Shown here: piece by piece, positions 1 to 9,718 of the stretch | How the letters are laid out: each line of letters starts with the position of its first letter | How positions within the stretch are numbered: the first letter of the stretch is position 1 | NCBI GenBank assembly: GCA_016710075.1 | Contig: JADJLO010000038.1 | Span: 124,001-188,000, forward strand | Length of the DNA stretch: 64,000 nt | From: Acidobacteriota bacterium | GTDB taxonomy: Bacteria > Acidobacteriota > Blastocatellia > RBC074 | Direction of reading: 5' to 3' | Made by a program: the position numbers and the translations under genes | The notes under the pieces: generated by a model | Database searches by the model: none | Seen by the model: only the letters and a program-made list of their open reading frames with translations | Told to the model about the DNA's origin: nothing

Positions 1-544
1 GGGTAATCTGATCGTGAGCCCACGGAATGTGAGAAGTGATCGTGACAAGCAGCGGCCTGATGCCAATCTCGTCAAGCAGGGCCATCTGTACCATACTGTC
101 CTTGCCGCCGCTGAAAGCCATGACACAGCTTTCAGACTCGGCTATTGGCGATATCGGTGGCAGCTCCGGCCCGTCTTCAATTATTTCGATCCGCCGGGAC
201 ATTCCTTTCGAGCCGAAGTGGGCTTCCAGTGAAACGATTTCAGTCTCGATCAATCTGGTCCATGCTTCAGCTTCACCGGGCATCAATCGCACCGGCAGCA
301 TGACGCGGCACGGGCGTATCAATGGCCATTGAGAGTGAAGACAGATCAGTGCAATCCGCCACCAGAGGCTTTCCGGAACTTTGCCTAGATCCATGAACTC
401 AGGGAACCCAGGGAACTCAGGTGACTCGGGAAATGTAAGTGTGAAGTGCTGCCTGACATTGAGCCCTGCTTCAGGAACCACACTCCAGCGGAATGTGGCA
501 TTCCGACCATCTATTTCAGGCTTTTTCAAAGTAATTATGTTCAT
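1..544 (-). CDS. PP-loop ATP-pyrophosphatase-like protein, N-terminal part, cut by window edge
   Basis: Only about 181 codons are present and the gene continues past base 1. The ATG at 544 gives a protein starting MNIITLKKPEIDG. It overlaps the end of the upstream glycosyltransferase gene by 29 bp, which suggests translational coupling. An N-terminal region of about 130 residues of unknown fold precedes SGGKDS at residues 145-150, the nucleotide-binding PP-loop of adenine nucleotide alpha-hydrolases. That family adenylates a substrate before amidation, thiolation or similar chemistry. Its position at the end of an exopolysaccharide operon suggests sugar or peptide modification, as for WbpG-type amidotransferases, but the substrate cannot be read from this fragment. 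Confidence 0.72.
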   Translation of the reverse strand, partial: MNIITLKKPEIDGRNATFRWSVVPEAGLNVRQHFTLTFPESPEFPGFPEFMDLGKVPESLWWRIALICLHSQWPLIRPCRVMLPVRLMPGEAEAWTRLIETEIVSLEAHFGSKGMSRRIEIIEDGPELPPISPIAESESCVMAFSGGKDSMVQMALLDEIGIRPLLVTITSHIPWAHDQIT

Positions 545-1766
545 AAGCGTCTCGCAGAGCCTGTGTGAAAATATCCGGAGAGAATTTCATTTCATATTTT
601 CTACGGGCATTGACTGACAGAGTTTTTCTCAGGCTTTCGTCCTCGATCAAACGTTTGATGGCGTCTTTTAACGCATCGGGTTCTCCCGGTTCTACGAGCA
701 GGGCATCGACTCCGTCGGTGACATCTTCCGGAATTCCATCAATATTCGAAGCGATAATCGGGATACCGGCCTGTAATGCCTCGATCAGCGAGACCGAACC
801 GCTTCCCTCTTCCAGTGAAGGGAGAACAAATATATCAGCGTGCCGCAGGTAGGAGAAAGTATCACCGACCCACCCGGTGAGAATAACCTGCGAATCCAGT
901 TTCAATTCGCTTACCAGTCTTGCGTGCGAATCGAACAACTGGCCGCCGCTTGTCAGACAGGCGTAAAAAGGGATCCCGGCATCTCTCAATTGCGCAAGCG
1001 CCACGATGAGAACGTCGAGACCTTTTCGCGGGTCGTGTCTGGACACTGAGACGATCAGCGGGAGGCCATTCTCTTTCGCCCTTTCCAGCTCCGCCGGAAC
1101 CGCGAGGTCATCATCTGCACCGCTTTCATTGAGGAATGCCTTCTCTGATGTGTAAGGCAGATAATCTATGTTTATATTTTCTCCATGAGCCTGATGTACC
1201 AATCGCCGCACCGATGAGTAGTTGACAAAGATTCTATCGCTCGCTTCTATCAACGACCTCTCATAACGATTCATCACAGCCAGTGCCCAGAGATATTCCA
1301 TATATTGCTGGATTCTTCTCAGCAGCTTGTGGGATCGGTTTATGCCTCGAACTTTTCCCTCCAATTCATGTACGAATGTGGTGTATAGATTTACCAGCAA
1401 CCTGACTTCCCTTCCTTCGCGCCGTAGTCTCCTTTTAATAGCCACACCCGGATATGCCCAGACATGAAATCCATGAATCAGAATTGCGCCAGTATTGTTT
1501 TCTCTTATGTATTTTGTGACTGCAGGATGTAAAAAATGTGAATGAAATGGAATCATTAAAGGTCGGAAGGGGCGAAATCGGGAGAAGACTCTATGGACGA
1601 CGCCAAAATCGGCATTGAGAACTTCTGTTCTGTTGCTGACGCAGAAGATATGGGGCTCAAAGCCGGATTTAATAGCCGCACGAGCATGGGCGCGAATATA
1701 GCTTGAATGACCGCCGCGCTCCAGCAACGGATCCTTCCCTGAGATGAAAATGATCTCTTTCTGCAT
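516..1766 (-). CDS. Glycosyltransferase family 4 protein
   Basis: A 416-residue GT-B glycosyltransferase that would add a sugar from a nucleotide donor to a lipid-linked exopolysaccharide or O-antigen intermediate at the cytoplasmic face. The N-terminal domain contains a GGHSSYIRAHARA segment near residue 18, typical of GT4 acceptor domains. The C-terminal half has VSVSRHDPRKGLDVLI, the LTGWVGD strand, and EEGSGSVSLIEALQAG, the donor-binding region holding the conserved acidic residues. Length is normal. It starts 21 bp downstream of the pyruvyltransferase/GT2 gene and overlaps the PP-loop gene, so it is mid-operon. No clear ribosome-binding site precedes the ATG. Donor and acceptor sugars cannot be assigned. 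Confidence 0.88.
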   Translation of the reverse strand: MQKEIIFISGKDPLLERGGHSSYIRAHARAAIKSGFEPHIFCVSNRTEVLNADFGVVHRVFSRFRPFRPLMIPFHSHFLHPAVTKYIRENNTGAILIHGFHVWAYPGVAIKRRLRREGREVRLLVNLYTTFVHELEGKVRGINRSHKLLRRIQQYMEYLWALAVMNRYERSLIEASDRIFVNYSSVRRLVHQAHGENINIDYLPYTSEKAFLNESGADDDLAVPAELERAKENGLPLIVSVSRHDPRKGLDVLIVALAQLRDAGIPFYACLTSGGQLFDSHARLVSELKLDSQVILTGWVGDTFSYLRHADIFVLPSLEEGSGSVSLIEALQAGIPIIASNIDGIPEDVTDGVDALLVEPGEPDALKDAIKRLIEDESLRKTLSVNARRKYEMKFSPDIFTQALRDAYEHNYFEKA

Positions 1767-1787
1767 GGCAACAAGGTTGTGGAAATT

Positions 1788-3725
1788 TCAGAATCTGGCG
1801 ACAAAGCGTTTGATCTTCCAGGTTAAATCGACCCATCGCCAGATGATCCTGATGCGAACGTAATCATATGCGGATTTAATCCTGTCGGGCAGGGTCGGTT
1901 CGGGAGGCCTGTAGAAAAGCGGCTCCAATTCTCCGGCATTCCATCTTCTGAGGGTCTCTTCATCGCCAACCGAGTTTACCATTTCCAGCAGAAGCCTGGC
2001 TGAGTGAACCCTGGTTTTATTGCGCCTGTCACCAAGATCGGGCACGAAGCTGAAAAGGTTCGGGATGATCAGGCCATGAAGTTGATAGAAATAAGCCATG
2101 GAAGAGATAAACCTCATCGACCATCGTCTTCTTTCTTCAACCGGGTCGGAACCCGCGGGGGTCTTGCTCTCGTGATAATGAATGCTGACGGAACGCGGGT
2201 TACGGCAGAAACTCGCCTTCCCATCCTTCATCAACCTGTAGCACCAGTCCACATCTTCGTAGTAATAACGCATGTTCTTGTCATACGGGTATAAATCGAA
2301 AAATTCACGACGATAGAGAGTGATACCTCCCGGCACGAAATTGCAGATTGATTCGTCTCCCAGCGGATCATCATATCTGCGGCCCATTCCGTAGAGCTCC
2401 TGATGAAGAAATCCATGATGAGGTTCGAGGGTCCCGCCGAAAACGTGTATCAATCCATCCGGGAAGATGATTTTTCCGGTCGCCGCGGGTGAGTCCGGAT
2501 TTCGCTCAAGACTGTCGATCAGATGTTCCAGCGTCCCATCAAAAACCACTTCATCATTATCAAGAAGGAAAACGTATTTTGTGCTGGCGCGCCCGATCGC
2601 ATAAGCGCGGCCGCCGCTGCATCCCAGATTTTCGTCGAGCAGCTCGAGATCGATCAGATCATTGCCGGCGGCCAGTTCTTTGAGCCGCTGCTGCGTCCCG
2701 GAATCGGAGTTATTGTCGATCAGGAGTATTCTGCAGGGCACACGCACGTGCTCTCTGATCGAAGCAATCACTTTCAGAGTCTGATCAACCCTTCCGTGCG
2801 AGAGGATGATAATCGTCGTTTCAATTTCCCGGTGCTTCTCAAAAAAATCACCCGGTAGAGTCTTCAGGCTCTCCCGCGAGAACTTCATCAGATAATCTTT
2901 TAATGCCTCAGAACCCGGTTCCTCATCCGGATAAACAGGCAGGCCTTCGAGCCACTCAACCAGCCCGGGAATTTTGTGATAGTTTGACGGGCGATAGCGG
3001 ACATCCTTCCCGAGCAGAGCCGCCGCAATGACGACATGCGCGCGGTCGCTTCTGACTAGTTCGTGGCGGGCAATGGTCCAGAGCCATTCATCAAGCGTCG
3101 AACAGGTCATCGAAATATCGATATTGTCTCGCGGTATGACTCCAGGTACGCGCTCTGAATCCGTGCGATATGTCTGGAGCACGCCTTTGCCCCCTCCCCC
3201 TCTGATCCGGTACGGGCTGTAGTCGAAATAGAAGGCACCGTCCAGCGCCAGCTCGGCCCGACAGAGATCGCCTATCAGTTCGTATGATTTTTTTTCGCGT
3301 GCGAAAAAGAGAGCCCTGGAATTTTGAAGTGCGTCGCGAACGGTTTTAACGGATGGATCGTAAGTGCTCGGCAATACGATCAGTCGCTCGAAACGATTCT
3401 CGGCGTCATGAAGATAGCGGACCATGCTATGGTGAGGTTTGCACCATCCGCCGCTGCCGCTGATTATGCCAAGCTCGCCCCTGACGTCATGCAGCTCGAG
3501 TATGCTCACCTCTTTGTATTCGATCCCGGCAAGCAATTTCCTGAATCCGGCGTGAATCAGATCGTCACCGATATTTCCGTATGTCCTGATGAAGGTGATG
3601 TCGCGGGCATCGCCAATGGCATTCAGGATTTTCGACTTGCTCAGATCGATTTCATCCTGAAGGCGTTCGGGCATGGGTGATGCTGGCGGCGGCGAATCCC
3701 TTATAGCTCCGGTTTCTGCTCTCAT
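1788..3725 (-). CDS. Polysaccharide pyruvyl transferase fused to GT2 glycosyltransferase
   Basis: About 645 residues with two catalytic domains. Residues ~20-300 resemble polysaccharide pyruvyl transferases: RTYGNIGDDLIHAGF near the start, then SGSGGWCKPHH and AALLGKDVRYRPSNYHK. These transfer pyruvate from PEP to form ketals on glycans. Residues ~310-560 form a GT2 (GT-A) domain with TIIILSHGRVDQTLKVIAS, LLIDNNSD, the FLLDNDE metal-binding acidic motif and a YYYEDVDWCYRL acceptor region. The ATG at 3725 is preferred because earlier in-frame starts lie inside the upstream sugar transferase gene; a later ATG at 3674 is also possible. The two activities probably act on the same repeat unit. The fusion is unusual. 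Confidence 0.82.
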   Translation of the reverse strand: MRAETGAIRDSPPPASPMPERLQDEIDLSKSKILNAIGDARDITFIRTYGNIGDDLIHAGFRKLLAGIEYKEVSILELHDVRGELGIISGSGGWCKPHHSMVRYLHDAENRFERLIVLPSTYDPSVKTVRDALQNSRALFFAREKKSYELIGDLCRAELALDGAFYFDYSPYRIRGGGGKGVLQTYRTDSERVPGVIPRDNIDISMTCSTLDEWLWTIARHELVRSDRAHVVIAAALLGKDVRYRPSNYHKIPGLVEWLEGLPVYPDEEPGSEALKDYLMKFSRESLKTLPGDFFEKHREIETTIIILSHGRVDQTLKVIASIREHVRVPCRILLIDNNSDSGTQQRLKELAAGNDLIDLELLDENLGCSGGRAYAIGRASTKYVFLLDNDEVVFDGTLEHLIDSLERNPDSPAATGKIIFPDGLIHVFGGTLEPHHGFLHQELYGMGRRYDDPLGDESICNFVPGGITLYRREFFDLYPYDKNMRYYYEDVDWCYRLMKDGKASFCRNPRSVSIHYHESKTPAGSDPVEERRRWSMRFISSMAYFYQLHGLIIPNLFSFVPDLGDRRNKTRVHSARLLLEMVNSVGDEETLRRWNAGELEPLFYRPPEPTLPDRIKSAYDYVRIRIIWRWVDLTWKIKRFVARF

Positions 3726-3769
3726 TTTACGATCGATTTGAGAATCTTGATGCAATTCAGATGAATCAA

Positions 3770-5393
3770 TCAGCCGGCATCTGAGGTTTGGGAATCTTCC
3801 CGCATAAACAAAGCCGGCATGGTTTTCAGAATGATCTTGAGGTCGAGCCAGGCCGACCAGTTTTCGATGTAATAGATGTCGAGCTTGACCATCTGATCGA
3901 AAGAGAGCCGGTAGCGGCCGCTGACCTGCCAAAGCCCGGTCAATCCGGGTTTGACATCCAGCCGTTTGCGGTGCCACGGCTCATAACACTCGACTTCATA
4001 ATGAATCGGCGGGCGCGGGCCGACAAGACTCATCTCGCCTTTGAAGACATTAAAAACCTGGGGCAGCTCATCCAGACTGAGGCGTCTCAGAATCCGGCCG
4101 ACTCGTGTCAATCGCCGGCAATTGATGAACTTGTAACTCGGGTTCTCAACCGTGCCCAGATTCGTGTCTCCGTGCTTTCTGATCATCCGTTCCATGTAAC
4201 GTCGATGTTCTTCATCAGCCTCACTATCATTCGACATCGAGCGAAACTTGAAGAGCAGGAAGATGTGGCCGTCCATTCCCACTCGTTCCTGTCTGTAGAA
4301 GACGGGCCCCCGCGATTCCAGCTTGATGGCGATTGCAATTATCACCCAGAGAGGCGCGCTGATAAACAGCACCAGAGAGCTTACGATCAAATCGATGCTG
4401 CGCTTGATCAATCTCCCGAACGAGGAGAGAGGTTCTTCAAACAAACGAACAACAGGCACCGAGCCGAGTTGTTCGATATAGGTCTTGCGTGGGATGCAGT
4501 TTAGAAGATTGGGAACCACACGGAACGCCACCCGGTGCCCTCGCCCGCATTTGACCATCGTGTTGAACAGCAGCTCAGGCTGAATTGACGGATCAGTGAT
4601 CAGGATCTCGCGAATTCCGTAGAGCCTGATGAACCGGTGCATCTCGTCATATTTTCCCAGAACCGGAAACTCGCCGAGTCTTCCTTTATTCGCGGTCACA
4701 CCATCAGGCGTGACCAGCCCGACAACCCGTCGCCCAAGCTTCGGATCGTCCGATATGACGTTGATGCACATCTCCGCAATTTCGTTTGAGCCAACAATCA
4801 GTATCGGAATGACATTGATGTGGCGTCTGCGATAAAAGGTCTGCAGACTTCTCAGCGCCACACGATAGGTCGTGAAAACCACCAGTCCAAGTGAGTAATT
4901 GAGCACAAAAACCAGCCTGGAGTATCTGAATGAAGAGTCCTCATACCCTCCTGTAAAAGAAAGCGATCATGGTCACCAGCAGTGAACTGATCGAGACGGC
5001 TTTGAAGATATTGATCAAATCCTCGCTGAAGGAGAACTCGCCGCGCACACGGTAGAGTCCTCGATAGCCGAATGACGCAGTCATAATAAAAGGAATGATA
5101 TAAAGAAATCCCTGATACGGATAAAACTGCGGCTGGAATGCCGTCGGAAGGCTCAAGCTCAAAGGGCCGAACTGTTTTTGAGCCATGTAGAACAGGTTCT
5201 CATCAATCGATCTGATCTTGCAGGCCAGTACGAAAAGCCCCGCAGCCAGCAACCCGTCGAAGATAACCAGGCAGATCATGATCAGCCTGATGGTTCTGTC
5301 GGTTAATGGCAGAAGCCTGGGGAGTGTTATATGCCGTATTTCCGTCTTGGAGTCCGGGAACGGCTTGCTGTTAGACTGCGATAAATAAGACAT
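3770..5393 (-). CDS. Exopolysaccharide initiating sugar-phosphate transferase (frameshifted)
   Basis: Polyprenyl-phosphate glycosyl-1-phosphate transferase that starts repeat-unit synthesis on undecaprenyl phosphate in the inner membrane. The first reading frame (5393 to ~4941) supplies the N-terminal helices, including VIFDGLLAAGLFVLACKI, and ends at a TGA. The second frame (~4950 to 3770) continues with EDSSFRYSRLVFVLNYSLG, a nucleotide-binding-like middle domain (VGSNEIAEM), and the catalytic bacterial sugar transferase domain: a hydrophobic helix after KRSIDLIVS, then FKFRSM, DELPQVFNVFKGEMSLVGPRPP and KPGLTGLWQVSGR. Removing one base near 4948 restores a single protein of about 540 residues. 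It heads the operon. The break may be a sequencing error, a mutation or, less likely, recoding. Confidence 0.85.
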
Positions 5394-5514
5394 TTCAGGC
5401 CACTCACAATATTGAAAAATTACCAGATGTGAGGTTGAGTGGGGGTAATTGATCTTACGTTATTCTGAAGGGTTCTGGCAATCAGGACCGGGGCATGGGC
5501 ATGCCGCGGTTGAC

Positions 5515-8008
5515 TCACCGGCTCAGTCTCATCGAGTTGCCGATTACCGACAAACTCGACAGAAGCATGGCCACAGCCGCATAGATGGGATTCAGGAATC
5601 CGGTGACGGCGAGGCTGATGCTCAGAGTGTTGTAGAGAAAAGCCCAGAAGAGGTTCTGGCGGACGATGCGCCAGGTCTTTTTCGAGAGGTCGAAGAATTC
5701 CAGGGTCTTTCCCAGCGACGAGTTCATGAGCACCACCGCAGCAGCCCTCATTGCGATATCGGTTCCAGTTCCGAGGGCAAAGCCCAGATCGGCCTGGGCA
5801 AGTGCCGGCGCGTCATTAACGCCGTCTCCCACCATGGCCACCACCTTCCCCTCAGCCTGGAGCCGTTCAATAATACCTGTCTTATCTGCGGGAAGAGCCT
5901 CGGCAATGAAACTACCGGCGCCGGCGGCCTCGGCCACCCATGCGGTCGTGTCTTTCGCATCGCCTGAAACGATCATGGTTGCGACTCCACGCTGTTTGAA
6001 CGAATCGAGAACCTCCGCCGCGTCGGATTTGATCCTGTCGCCGAAAGCCATGAGGCCATGGAATTCACCATCCCAGCCGAAAAAGGCGACGGTCCTTCCC
6101 GCCTTCTCCAAATCGGCCGCCCTGGTTTCAATCCAGTCGTCGATGCCTGCCGCTTCGGCTTCGAGCAGACGTCGATTGCCTGCGAAAACTCGATGACCGT
6201 CCATCAACCCGGTGATTCCCTGTCCCTTGAGAATTTCGATGTCGCCGGCTTCGATCAAAGCAACACCCGCATCTTCAGCGGATTTGACCACGGCTCGTCC
6301 AAGCGGATGCTCTGAATAACGCTCGAGCGACGCGACATAAGCCATGGCCTCGTTTTTCGACGCTTCGCTGATGCGGCTGTTGAGATGCGAGAGTTCAAAA
6401 TCCGTCAGCGAGAAATCGCCCTCAGTGATCGTTCCTGTTTTATCGAAGATGATTGTATCGACCTTGCAGACGGTTTCAAGGACGCTGCTGTCGCTGACCA
6501 GTATGCCTCGGCGCGATGAGATTCCGATGGCTGCCGTTACGGCAAGAGGGGTGGCTCATGCCCAGCGCGCATGGGCAGGCTATGACCAGCACGGTTATCG
6601 CCCTCATGAGAGAGTCGCCGAAGCCCGCAAGTTGGCCGAGCCAGTAAACCAGAAACGTCAGCGCTGCCACCAGGATTACGGCCGGGACGAAGACCCTGGA
6701 GACTTTATCGACAGTGCGCTCGAGCGACGATTTATTGCTCATCGCCTGTTCAACCATTCTGATGATCTGAGCCAGTGTCGTGTCGTTCCCGATCCTTGTG
6801 GCTCGAATGTTGAGCACGCCGCTGATGTTGACGCTGCCGGCGACAACCCGGCTGCCGGGGGGCTTTTCAACCGGCGCCGATTCGCCTGTCAACAGCGATT
6901 CGTCAGCGTGCGAATTGCCTTCGATGACGATGCCGTCAGCCGGCATTCGCTCCCCGGCCTTGACGATGAATGAGTCATCGACATTAAGCGCGTCGATCGA
7001 GACGAATTTCTCGACCCCGGCCGCAAGCATCCGAACCTTCTTCGGCATCATCCGGTAGAGCAGTGTGATCGACCTTGCCGTACGATCCTTTGCCCCCCTC
7101 TCTATGACTTTCCCCACGAGCACCAGCGTCACAATCGCCGATGCCGTATCGAAATAGACATGATCCCCACCGGTGAAGGCCTGAACCGAACTGTAGAAAT
7201 ATGCCGCGAGAATTCCGATTCCAAGCAGCGTCTCCATTCGCACCGTGCGGTTGAGAAATCCCTGCCACATCAACCTCAGAATCGGCGCAGCCGAATAGAA
7301 GACCACCGGAGCCGTGAGCGCCATCAGAACGAACGGAATGTAATGGCGCACGCTTTCCGCTATTTTCTCAAAATACCCGATATAGAGCGTCGTGCTCAGG
7401 TACATGATGTTGAGCCATAAAAATGCGGAAATGCCCAGACGCAGCAGCAGGTCTCGTCTTTCGGCGTCCGAACCGTCGGATTCCCCGGTGTACTCTCTGG
7501 CCGTATAGCCCAGTTGCTTGATTCGAGCGGGGATTCTATCGGGCGGAACTAACTGTGGGCAGTATCTAACCTTGACCAGATCCGAGGCAAAGAAGGCCTC
7601 CGCCGAAACCACGCCCAACTCGTTCGCCAGTGCGTGCTCGATGAGCCACGCACACGACGAGCACCACATTCCTGAAACCTGAAAAAGCGCCTCCTGCGTT
7701 GGGGCATTCTCCGGTATCGATTTCGGCGATGCGGCTGTATCGGGGCTGTTCGAGATCAACCCCATGGCGAGGCTGCGCTTGAACAACTCGGTTTCTCGAG
7801 GATCCGCGCCGCCTGCCATGACGCCGCTTTCAAGCAGGATGGCGTAGACATTCATGCAGCCAAGGCAGCAGAACGTCTTCTTTTCGCCGGCAAACATCCG
7901 CTCAGATGGACGGCGGCCCGTTTCCAGTCCGCACAGCGCGCATCCACTCGCCGTCACATCGGATTTGATATTTACATGATCTTTTTCGTCAGGAGTGTTG
8001 ATCAGCAT
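5515..8008 (-). CDS. ccoI: Copper-translocating P1B-type ATPase, CcoI/FixI-like (frameshifted)
   Basis: Inner-membrane P-type ATPase expected to deliver copper for cbb3 oxidase assembly. In order: an N-terminal Cys-rich segment (CALCG, then TFCCLGC), an HMA-like domain with GMWCSSC, membrane helices, the actuator TGES, the transport motif CPCALGM, the phosphorylation motif DKTGT, and the hinge GDGVNDAPALAQAD near the C-terminus. The frame breaks right after CPCALGM, near 6556, where one extra A splits the gene. Removing it restores ATPLAVTAAIGISSRRGILVS and then DKTGT without loss. The motif order is otherwise complete, so the break looks like an indel error. The gene lies downstream of ccoG and a small membrane protein gene, as in ccoGHIS operons. 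Confidence 0.9.
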
Positions 8009-8042
8009 CCTTTATCCAGAAACAATTTTATTATTCCCCTGA

Positions 8043-8237
8043 TCAATATCTATTGGCAGGTTGTGATTGGGAGTTAACCGGCTTGCCGTTTTCATCGAGA
8101 AAGACCGGAGAGCTGCGTTTGGATACATAATAAACGGTGATCAGAATACCGATAAAAATCGCGACAACAAGCCCAAGGAAAAGCTTCAAGATCGTTCCCT
8201 GCTTGTCGGAAATAAAACTCATGGCTTTTCCGGTCAT
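8043..8237 (-). CDS. Small single-pass membrane protein of the cco cluster
   Basis: A 64-residue protein with one transmembrane helix (KLFLGLVVAIFIGILITVYY) and a polar C-terminal tail (SSPVFLDENGKPVNSQSQ). Its ATG overlaps the ccoG stop codon as ATGA, so it is probably translated with ccoG, and it lies just upstream of ccoI. That is the place of ccoH in classical ccoGHIS operons. It is much shorter than CcoH and I see no clear similarity, so a CcoH-like role is only positional inference. Confidence 0.6.
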   Translation of the reverse strand: MTGKAMSFISDKQGTILKLFLGLVVAIFIGILITVYYVSKRSSPVFLDENGKPVNSQSQPANRY

Positions 8238-9598
8238 CTGGTCTTCCTCTCGGTTGGCGTGATGAAAGTCATCTCGAAGTTTTCCGAATCATTATCAGGC
8301 GATACCCGGCTGATGAATGAGAAATGATTGACGCCCTGAGGCAGAGTCGCCGCGGGCACTGCAATATCGAATTCCTGCTGGATGGTCTCCGCGGGTTTAA
8401 GCTTGAGCGGCAGTTGCAGATCGATGCTCGCCCCGGGAAGATCCTTGAGCGAAAGCATGACTTCTGCATCCCTTGCCTGCCGGTTGGCGATCGTCATCCG
8501 GAACCTGTTGTAAATCCGCCCGTCATCTCCGATACGATAGAGAGACGACCGGACAGGCATTATCTTCACCAGCACATTGTTCCTCATCGACAAGGCCACT
8601 GTTAATCCTGAAGCATAAAAGAGCAGGATCAACAGGACTGCCACCCGTTTCGCATCGCGCAGGCCGAGCCGGTGATGCCAGGGCACCTTTTTATCGGTCA
8701 GAAGCTTCCCCTGCTCTCCCCATGCGTAATGGATCAGCCCTTCCTTGCCGAACCTGGCAAGAACATCGACGCAGGCGTCTACGCACTCTCCGCAGTGGAT
8801 GCATTCCATCTGGTACGGAGATACCCGTATGTCGATCCCCATATGGCAGACCCGCACGCACTTCTTGCATTCAATACAATCATTGCCCGGATCGCGATAC
8901 TGGACTATCAGGGTATTCTTGTCTCCGAACATTCCCTGCAGATAGCCGTATGGACAAACTGTGGTGCAGAAATGCTGCCGGACAAAGGCGAAATCCAGAA
9001 AGACAAACAACGTCGTAGCGGCGCCCGAGATCCCACCGGTCGTCCTGATATCCAGCGACAGAAGCCGGCTCAGCAGATCCCGCGGCTCGACAAAATACGA
9101 TATGAAAACAAAGGCCAGAAAAACAGACGCCACGGCCGTCAGCAGATAGAACGCCCCCCTGACGATCATCTGCCTCTTCTTCGGATTGATTTTGATCAAT
9201 TTCTTGTTGATGAATTTCTTGAGACGCTCTTCAAGTGAAAGCGACGCTTCGCTGAAGATCATCTGCGGGCACATATAGCCGCAGTAGACACGGCCATAGA
9301 GCATCGATGCCGCCACTATCACATAAAGCAGGAAGAGAAGTGCGAAGAAAATGATGGCGAACTCGTTGATCCATAGCTCATACCCGGCAAAATAGAATCG
9401 CTCCCGCGGTATGTCAAACCGCATGATATTGAAAAAAGGCAGGGCGACGAAGATCAGAAAGCAGGCAAACTGAATCCCCCGGCGATACCTGTGATATGTC
9501 GTTGGCAATACCGGCAGATCACCCTTGTTCACCGGCTTTAATGGCGGCTTCTGCGGTTTGGCCGGTGCTGATTGATCCTGACTCGTGGTAATGCTCAT
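8234..9598 (-). CDS. ccoG: Cytochrome c oxidase accessory protein CcoG
   Basis: A 454-residue membrane Fe-S protein of the FixG/CcoG family, implicated in copper reduction for cbb3 oxidase maturation. Several membrane helices carry CGYMCPQ and FCTTVCPYGYLQG. A dicluster ferredoxin-like region follows, with CIECKKCVRVCHMGID and CIHCGECVDACVDV. The C-terminus is an Ig-like periplasmic domain (residues ~345-450). Length and motif order match the family. It precedes the small membrane protein gene and ccoI in the same operon. No strong ribosome-binding site is visible before the ATG. Confidence 0.95.
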   Translation of the reverse strand: MSITTSQDQSAPAKPQKPPLKPVNKGDLPVLPTTYHRYRRGIQFACFLIFVALPFFNIMRFDIPRERFYFAGYELWINEFAIIFFALLFLLYVIVAASMLYGRVYCGYMCPQMIFSEASLSLEERLKKFINKKLIKINPKKRQMIVRGAFYLLTAVASVFLAFVFISYFVEPRDLLSRLLSLDIRTTGGISGAATTLFVFLDFAFVRQHFCTTVCPYGYLQGMFGDKNTLIVQYRDPGNDCIECKKCVRVCHMGIDIRVSPYQMECIHCGECVDACVDVLARFGKEGLIHYAWGEQGKLLTDKKVPWHHRLGLRDAKRVAVLLILLFYASGLTVALSMRNNVLVKIMPVRSSLYRIGDDGRIYNRFRMTIANRQARDAEVMLSLKDLPGASIDLQLPLKLKPAETIQQEFDIAVPAATLPQGVNHFSFISRVSPDNDSENFEMTFITPTERKTR

Positions 9599-9718
9599 GA
9601 GAAGTACTAAGTGTAAAGTTTCCGATGCTGATACTGATGTTTAACTTTGGAAGTGACGGGCTCGATAATCAGATTGAATTATTGCTTCGGTCCTTGAGCT
9701 TTACTGAAACTACCTTCG

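Noticed and set aside
381..617. Short plus-strand frame opposite the PP-loop and GT4 genes
   Set aside because: It is the antisense of two better supported minus-strand genes and has no recognisable motif or ribosome-binding site.
3726..3977. Longer start for the pyruvyltransferase/GT2 gene
   Set aside because: The extra ~84 residues lie inside the sugar transferase gene in another frame and show no domain similarity.
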